NCBI GenBank assembly: GCA_020342235.1
Contig: CP073216.1
Span: forward strand, 744,001 to 808,000
From: Saccharomycopsis phalli
Taxonomy: Eukaryota > Ascomycota > Saccharomycetes > Ascoideales > Saccharomycopsidaceae
Reading direction: 5' to 3'
DNA length: 64,000 bases
This document shows, one piece after another, positions 58,158 to 64,000 of the stretch (within the stretch, counting starts at the first letter, position 1; every line of letters begins with the position of its first letter). Under the pieces are notes generated by a model that saw nothing but the letters and a program-made list of their open reading frames with translations, was not told where the DNA came from and ran no database searches. The translations under genes and the position numbers were made by a program.

Positions 58158-58718
58158 ATGGCACACTACTTTCTCAACAACGGTTCCATTGATTCGTTGC
58201 AGTCTGACCGCGGAATTCTTGGTGAGTCTGCCACAATCAAGATAAGCGTTTACGACCATGAAATCGACACCCATGACTTTGAGTCGCTCGCGCAACCAAT
58301 TCGCGACAACCGTCCTTTTCACCCGCAACGAAGTTTCACCACCAGCACGGTTGGCGACTTGTCTAGCAGCCTGCAAAAAAAGACCCACAAGAAGGGCTAC
58401 AGTATTTCCGCAATGGAGTCTGTCACATGTATGATCCTTGACGATAAGCCGTTTTCTTTCGAGCCAGCAACGATCCAAGCTGTCCGCGGGAAAAAATCCG
58501 ACCCTAGTCTCCAAAAGACAAAGCTGTCCTCACACAGCACGTTTGGCACCATATCCTTGCCTGGACGTAGTCACAGTGTTTTGGGCAGCAGACTGAACAG
58601 AAAGCTGGCCAATCTTTTCAGAATGGGGTTTTCTTTTAAGGCGTTGAAGGCAGGTTCCCGCGACCCTGACATGATCACAAACTCAAAATTGGACAAGTAC
58701 CGTGGGCAAAAAGTGTAA
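58158..58718 (+). CDS. Small uncharacterised protein (186 aa)
   Basis: ATG at 58158, stop at 58718. No family recognised. It is Ser-rich and basic toward the C-terminus (SRLNRKLANLFRMGFSFKAL, then LDKYRGQKV). The centre has motifs such as KKGYSISAMESVTCMILDDK. No signal peptide or membrane span. It lies 177 bp after GPx-like 2 on the same strand, so a shared context with the two GPx-like genes is possible but unproven. Confidence 0.6.
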   Translation: MAHYFLNNGSIDSLQSDRGILGESATIKISVYDHEIDTHDFESLAQPIRDNRPFHPQRSFTTSTVGDLSSSLQKKTHKKGYSISAMESVTCMILDDKPFSFEPATIQAVRGKKSDPSLQKTKLSSHSTFGTISLPGRSHSVLGSRLNRKLANLFRMGFSFKALKAGSRDPDMITNSKLDKYRGQKV

Positions 58719-60204
58719 GCCAAGTGGGGCGTGAAAAAGTGAAACGTGGAGTATCCAAAGTACCAAGGTGGAATAGCCAAAGTACCAAGGTGGCTATTTG
58801 GATAATGAGTGATTGGGCAGTGAAGCAGAATGGTTGCCTAGGAGTGTATGGTTACTGAATCGTGAAGTATTATGGTATAATCTGTGATGACACCAGCCAT
58901 TTGAACGGTGTGGTTGGTGATATGTTCAGTGTGGCTGGTGTATTATACTTGACATGTTTGCGTGATTATGTTCATGCTTCACTGGCGTTTCGTATCTAGT
59001 TAATGTTTAATGTTGGTGTTTAATAGTTGGTTAGTGTTTACTGTTGATGATTAATAGTTGATTAGTGCTTAATATTGATGTTTGATGTTGGTTAGCGTTT
59101 AATACTCGTGTCTAATGTCGACTTTTAATTGAAGTTTAATGTTGGTGTTTAATATTGAAATTCAACGTTGGTGTTTAATGTGGTTGTGTTCAATATTGGG
59201 TAGGTACTATTAAAGTTCAATGCTGGCTAGTGGGTACTATTAAAGTTCAATGTTGGCTAATGTCCAATGACAATGTCCGATGACAATGTCCAATTGTCAG
59301 TTAGTGTTCCATGCTGGTGTTTAATATTTAGCCATCGTTGTTATGTCTATGCCAGATCACCAGTCAGTCTGAAAATTTGCCTGTTGTGCATGATTGGTAC
59401 TTTGCGGTACTTTGGAATTGTTGTCAAATGTATTAGTATCAATGTATTAGTATCAATGTATTAGTATCAATGTATTAGTATCAATGGCAGAACCCATGTA
59501 TGACAAATACTCATCACTAGTCTAATTTCTAGTGTTCTAGTTTAATTGATTTGAATTCCAGCTCAGCCCAGTGGTAGTTCAACTTTATCCTAGTTATAGT
59601 CTGATACTTTATCCTGGATAAGCTATTCCCGCTGGTGCTTAGTAGCCTGTTGTTCAAACATGCCTTTATTTTATCGCATATTATTTTTGCAGCTGTATCA
59701 TATCCTTGCCAGTATAATAGCTTGCCAGTATAATAACTTGCCAGATAGCCGTAGCCTTGCCTCATTTCGATTATAGCCCTGTTCCAGTTCAATGGTACTA
59801 TTATAGCCTAGCTCTAGTCATGTCTAAATCTTATTCTCGCCTTATCTAATCCTTATTCCGGCCTTATCTAATTCTTATTCTAGACCTTACTCTAGTCTGT
59901 GCTGTCTTGTCTAGTCCTTTTCTGGTACTATCCAGCCCCCGTGCCACTGTACATAGCCCAGGTGGCCCCATACGTCACCATCTTGAAAAACCGTTGCAAA
60001 AATTCTCACCTGATACACTAGGATACATCCCTCACACCGTTTCTTCGGCTAATCTCTGTAGAGAAGAAAGTTTCCAACTGCTTGCGCCCCCACGCTGTGC
60101 AGCCAGAGCTTAGTAAGCGCTAGATCGGGGGCGTGCACCAACATTGCATCTCTAGCCTCTGTCCAGGTATATAAAGAGCATGGCTGCTGGAAAAAATTTT
60201 CAAC
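58719..60204. repeat. Intergenic, many short decayed repeats
   Basis: 58750-58800 repeats GCCAAAGTACCAAGGTGG soon after a stop codon. 58990-59260 is a long decayed array of GTTGGTGTTTAATATTG-like units. 59429-59483 holds four copies of CAATGTATTAGTAT. A TATA box (GGTATATAAAGAG) lies about 35 bp before the next ATG. No gene is seen in this 1.5 kb. Confidence 0.75.
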
Positions 60205-60837
60205 ATGCTTTCGGACAGAAAATCAGGTAAAGGAGGACTTTTGGGAGGTGTCAAGCAGGACTTGATTAACAGAGGCAAGGAGTTTTTCAACAATGCCCTG
60301 AATTCAGGTAAGCCAAATGGCATGCCTCAAGGTCAAAATGCACAAGATAACATGCAATCTGGCAACATGGCCTCTGATAATATGGCTTCTGGTAACATGG
60401 CCTCTGATAATATGGCTTCTGGCAACATGGCTTCTGATAACATGGCTTCTGATAACATGGCTTCTGATAATATGGCTTCTGACAACATGGCTTCTGACAA
60501 CATGGCTTCTGGCAACATGGCTGCTGATAACATGAGATCTGCTAATATGCAATCTGACAACATGCAATCCTCTGGTAACATGGCTTCTGATAACATGGGA
60601 TCGGGAAATATGCAATCCTCTGGTAACATGCAATCTGACAACATGGCTTCTGACAACATGCAATCAGCACAAGGCTCCCAGAGATCCGCCCAAAACGACC
60701 TTCCACCAAACCCACCAAGTTACCAAACCCCTTGTGAGGCTTGTCAACAGAGACGTTGTTGCTGCGAGAAAATGGGAAAGAGCCGTCGTGAGAGATTGAC
60801 TCAGAAGTTAAACTTTCTTAGAAACAAACGTGGATAG
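60205..60837 (+). CDS. DNMAS-repeat protein with Cys-rich tail (210 aa)
   Basis: ATG at 60205, about 35 bp after a strong TATA box. A basic/Gly start (KSGKGGLLGGVKQDLINRGK) is followed by some 20 copies of a 5-aa repeat (DNMAS/GNMAS/NMQS, 15-nt DNA units, residues about 45-155). Then comes a PPNPPSYQTPCEACQQRRCC segment and a basic tail ending FLRNKRG. The repeat is very hydrophilic with regular Met, and the CxxC...CCC cluster could bind metal or be palmitoylated. No family is recognised; it recalls stress-induced hydrophilins only in composition. A strong TATA box fits inducible expression. Confidence 0.7.
   Translation: MLSDRKSGKGGLLGGVKQDLINRGKEFFNNALNSGKPNGMPQGQNAQDNMQSGNMASDNMASGNMASDNMASGNMASDNMASDNMASDNMASDNMASDNMASGNMAADNMRSANMQSDNMQSSGNMASDNMGSGNMQSSGNMQSDNMASDNMQSAQGSQRSAQNDLPPNPPSYQTPCEACQQRRCCCEKMGKSRRERLTQKLNFLRNKRG
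60340..60665 (+). repeat. 15-nt in-frame minisatellite (DNMAS array)
   Basis: About 20 copies of GATAACATGGCTTCT and variants within the 210-aa gene. Because of the repeat, long open frames also appear on the opposite strand; these are not genes. Confidence 0.9.
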
Positions 60838-61786
60838 ATTCACAAATTAATAGCACTTTTTAATAATACGTATAATTGCAATTGTAGTATTGGTTGGTAT
60901 ATATGGGGTTTCTTTGGTACGAAATACTTGGGTTTCTTGTCATGTGTAGTAAGATTTACTTACTAAAGTAGACGTTTAAAGATAGCGTGGACAATTACTT
61001 CCTACAATAACTAGGTAGTTGTCACAGAACATTTTAAAATACATTAAATCAGCCAAGTAATTTAATCAACCTCGCATATGTCATGATGACCAGGATTAAA
61101 CAATGGGCATCAAAGAGATCTACAAATTTTACCCAATATGGTTAAAACACAAGGATTAAAAATCAGGGAATAATATCATCTTTCCTTATCGGGATAAAAC
61201 TCTAGGTGCCATCCATTTTAGTAAAATGTAAACTCAAAACTCTGATCAATTGGGAGACCATGAGGTTTCTCGACACATCCCTATAAATGTACACAACACA
61301 CTCACCAGATTTACGACACTAAACATTATAAATTATACACGTCAGAAATTCTTCAATTATAAAGGACAGATTGCTCAATTTAAGGTGCTGCTGTATATAA
61401 AAGAAAACAAGAAATAAACATGGAAAATATACGTTAAAATTGGCAAGATAAAATATGTAGTTAGTACCCAAAACATTTTTGCCCTGACCATTAAAGGCTT
61501 AATTACTACAGATACAAATAAACAACTTTATCATTGCTTTAAAATCCTGCTGGATATTGGCTATTTTAAATTATGCATTTATACAAACACCTCAAATGAC
61601 TGTATTAGATTGACTTCAAAAAGCTACCGACCCAATGTTTAATAATATATAGCAACACATGTACATTAAAAGATTGATATTAGTTATTTGTATTAATGTT
61701 TGTACCTTGACAGTCTTCATACTTGTCTAGGCTGTTCCATACCTCGCAACTTATATACCTCCTAATACATCTTCTATCCCAAACAC
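60838..61786. other. Intergenic, AT-rich
   Basis: About 950 bp between the DNMAS-repeat gene and the 3' end of NUP120. Very AT-rich, with short A/T runs; no gene, repeat array or structured element is evident. Confidence 0.5.
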
Positions 61787-64000
61787 TCATGACTCCATCT
61801 TGGCAGACAACTCATCCAATTTAATTATTTCATACTCGTTCTCACCATAACCGTACATATGGTCCAAGTTCTGGGCCCTGATCCACTTCTCATTCTTGTC
61901 CTTGAGCGACCGTAATAAATTAGTGATAATCGTATACAATTCTGCTACCACGTTATCCTGCCTGGCACACAATCGTGCAAACTTAGACTGGGAAAGATCG
62001 ACAAGGGACAGGTTTTTTTTCAGATGACTTTCGAGGTAGCTGTACTTGTTAATGTACTGGTACAAGGACTCACATGCACCTCTTAAGTCGCCGTGGTTCA
62101 ATCTCCATGAGTACAAGATCTTAAAGTACTTCAATGCGCTGTCAAGTCGCTGGTTGATGACGGCTAGCGACAACGACGGCTTGAAATTGAAGTCGATGGA
62201 GTTGCCGTTGTTGAACAAGATTCTGTCAATGCTCGTGGAGTCGCTGCTCGAAAAACTATATGTAGTGAGATATTTCAAGTCGTTTGACTGGCTGATACCG
62301 TTGACAAACCCTCTGAGAGTCTTATATCGGGCCTGTAGGTCCTTGGGCTGGACTTTTGAGAGGGCCGAAAATGCCTCATCAAAGTCCTGTAACGACAACG
62401 CAATGTCGAAAAACGTCATGTAGTGCTGCTCGTTGTAGTCACCTTTGAGACCCAACTTCACCAAGGCCAATGCGTCCGAATAATAACCTGCCTTGCTGAA
62501 CTGGACTGCCAATAAGTGGTAGTAGTCGGCCAAGTTTGTGGTCTGAACAAGGTCCGAGATCTCACTGACCACGTTTAATTCAGAAGAAGTCGCCTTGTAG
62601 CCAATTACTTCTTCGGAAATCGCGACAAATTGGCTTCGGGCCTTACCGGAAACTCCGGTGCAAAGATATGTGTATGCCTCGAGTAGCTTGTAAAAAGGCG
62701 CGGTGGAGGTTTTTGAAAAGTGCGCAAAGAGCCGGTTTCTAACGGTGTCGCCGTCATTTCTTCGGAGAAGCTCATTGGCCACTGCATATACAAACTTGTC
62801 GTCATTGATGAAATGGAACAACGACCCTGGGTTCCCGCCAAAATGGCCACGAGCCACGGTCTCCAACAAACAAGTATCTTTGGCATCTGACAAGGCAAAA
62901 AACGCAAGCTGGATGCGTTTATATATTGAGATTGCGCCGTTCAAAATCACTAACATGGTCTCCTCGCTGAAGTTTAAGATAAATGTAATCAACAAGAGAT
63001 CGTAGTACACGTCATCGAAAATCACCAACAACTGCCGAAACACAGCCAAATCAAAATCCTTCTTCAACTGGCCCACTTCAGAATCACTCGCAGTCGCTAG
63101 ACCCACGCTCCGTGGGTACTCAATCAAGTACCCAATGGTCTTGAATGCCTCTGGAATATCGTTCAACTCCGACATCAACGTCTGCAAGGTGGTCTCGGAG
63201 ATCTTCCCAGCAAGACAATCGTCAAATATATCTCGCGAATACTTGACCACCGACCCAGAAACCGGCTCGGCTAGACGCGTCCGCACCGCAATCAAAATGT
63301 CGGTGGGGATGGAGTACTTAAAGGATGATATCACATGTATGAAGCGTAACATGTCGCTGTCGGAAGAGACTCCGCAACGCTTTTTGAAGTCGAATTCGGG
63401 GCTTCCTGGGGTAGAGAGAAGCGACACTTCCGTGGACTTGCTGCGGTTCAAGTACAACAACTCGATTGCCTCGTTGATTCGGAGCACAGAAAAACCGTAC
63501 TTCTTGCCGACAATCGCCTTGTTGCTGACGTAGCCTAACGACAAAGACTCGTTTTCCAACTTGGTAAACTCCTGGCAGAGCGACTCGAAGTTCCGCCACT
63601 GCTTGGCGATATCCTCCTGCGAGCTGACAATCTTCCCAAGTAGGACTGGAATCTTCTCCCGATACGGCAAGTCAATTGGGATTCCGCTGCCGCTGGCAAA
63701 GTACTTTTTCTCAAACAATGCCAACGCGGTCTCGATGCTGAGCTCAGAGTATGCCCCGCTATCCACGATTTTCTCCATGTAAAACTCCGAGTCGCCCTGC
63801 GAGTTGTCATACGGAAAATTGCTTGGATGGGTGTCGGCCAAGATTTGGGTGTTCAAATTGGACTTTGCCCACACCGACAGGCCGTCTTCGAAGATGGTCA
63901 ACAACTGGTACACCGAGGAAGTGCTGCTTTTGAGAAGCACAGCCACATTCATCCACGGCTTTTTCTCGTAGATATCCCGCAGCAAGAACGTGGACCCAAG
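61787..64000 (-). CDS. NUP120: Nucleoporin Nup120 (Nup160 family), C-terminal part, runs off the right edge
   Basis: The frame is open to the window edge (about 737 codons shown) and ends with the TGA at 61787. Nup120 is a scaffold of the Y-shaped (Nup84) complex of the nuclear pore, with an N-terminal beta-propeller (outside the window) and a helical C-terminal part, which is what is seen here. The clearest signature is SWRLNHGDLRGACESLYQYI (about 130 residues from the C-terminus), typical of Nup120/Nup160, with earlier helical repeats such as ADYYHLLAVQFSKAGYYSDA. The real start lies outside the window; an apparent start near 63985 is not real. Confidence 0.85.
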   Translation of the reverse strand, partial: LGSTFLLRDIYEKKPWMNVAVLLKSSTSSVYQLLTIFEDGLSVWAKSNLNTQILADTHPSNFPYDNSQGDSEFYMEKIVDSGAYSELSIETALALFEKKYFASGSGIPIDLPYREKIPVLLGKIVSSQEDIAKQWRNFESLCQEFTKLENESLSLGYVSNKAIVGKKYGFSVLRINEAIELLYLNRSKSTEVSLLSTPGSPEFDFKKRCGVSSDSDMLRFIHVISSFKYSIPTDILIAVRTRLAEPVSGSVVKYSRDIFDDCLAGKISETTLQTLMSELNDIPEAFKTIGYLIEYPRSVGLATASDSEVGQLKKDFDLAVFRQLLVIFDDVYYDLLLITFILNFSEETMLVILNGAISIYKRIQLAFFALSDAKDTCLLETVARGHFGGNPGSLFHFINDDKFVYAVANELLRRNDGDTVRNRLFAHFSKTSTAPFYKLLEAYTYLCTGVSGKARSQFVAISEEVIGYKATSSELNVVSEISDLVQTTNLADYYHLLAVQFSKAGYYSDALALVKLGLKGDYNEQHYMTFFDIALSLQDFDEAFSALSKVQPKDLQARYKTLRGFVNGISQSNDLKYLTTYSFSSSDSTSIDRILFNNGNSIDFNFKPSLSLAVINQRLDSALKYFKILYSWRLNHGDLRGACESLYQYINKYSYLESHLKKNLSLVDLSQSKFARLCARQDNVVAELYTIITNLLRSLKDKNEKWIRAQNLDHMYGYGENEYEIIKLDELSAKMES

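Noticed and set aside
60304-60663. Long minus-strand frames opposite the DNMAS repeat
   Set aside because: A 15-nt repeat without stops opens all frames; these are repeat by-products.
1-64000. CRISPR arrays or prokaryotic-style operons
   Set aside because: All tandem repeats lack unique spacers of constant length, and the gene content, introns and TATA boxes are those of a yeast nuclear genome.

Overview
The window is nuclear DNA of a budding yeast (Saccharomycotina), most likely from the CUG-Ser clade. Host genes are compact and mostly intronless. The few introns seen are very short (37, 45 and 59 nt) and carry a CTAAC-type branch site next to the 3' splice site. Two in-frame CTG codons in the SKN7-type gene sit where relatives usually have serine or alanine, which fits CTG read as serine. 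Standard-code translations of these genes therefore carry some false leucines.

Layout. 1-4.77 kb: a Ty1/copia-type LTR element, cut by the left edge. 5.2-11 kb: a CDR/PDR-type ABC drug-efflux pump and the exopolyphosphatase PPX1, both on the minus strand. 11.8-12.7 kb: a small SH3 protein that looks like the front end of a Cdc25-type RasGEF without the GEF domain. 13.1-13.55 kb: a hairpin-rich stretch led by a tRNA-like A-box/B-box element, probably a Pol III non-coding RNA. 14-17.5 kb: a mitochondrial-carrier-family gene, VMA4 (V-ATPase subunit E, three exons) and an MRS2/LPE10-type magnesium transporter. 19-22.9 kb: a large unrecognised protein with a KTVRF PP1-docking motif. 24.1-27.2 kb: two tandem orphan secreted-type proteins sharing a C-terminal two-cysteine module. 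27.8-31.8 kb: a Pom1-type DYRK kinase with very repetitive N-terminal regions. 32.5-36.6 kb: a repetitive unrecognised protein on the minus strand. 36.6-40.5 kb: a 4-kb AT-rich region without convincing genes. 40.5-50.6 kb: a small orphan gene, HTM1/MNL1 (ER mannosidase of glycoprotein quality control), YPK1 (AGC kinase) and SKN7 (HSF-type response regulator). 52-53.2 kb: an OPA3-family gene (one 37-nt intron) and YPI1 (PP1 inhibitor). 53.8-58 kb: two head-to-tail glutathione-peroxidase-fold genes, each of which has lost a different catalytic residue. 58.2-60.8 kb: two orphan genes, one with a DNMAS repeat. 61.8 kb to the right edge: the C-terminal part of NUP120.

Cross-cutting theme: minisatellites are unusually common. 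They occur inside reading frames and also immediately after stop codons. In at least three unrelated genes the 3' array appears to be seeded by the last codons plus the stop codon itself. The observations most worth following are the pair of complementarily degenerate peroxidase-like genes, the Pol III-type structured RNA, the stop-codon-seeded 3' arrays, and the orphan secreted gene pair.
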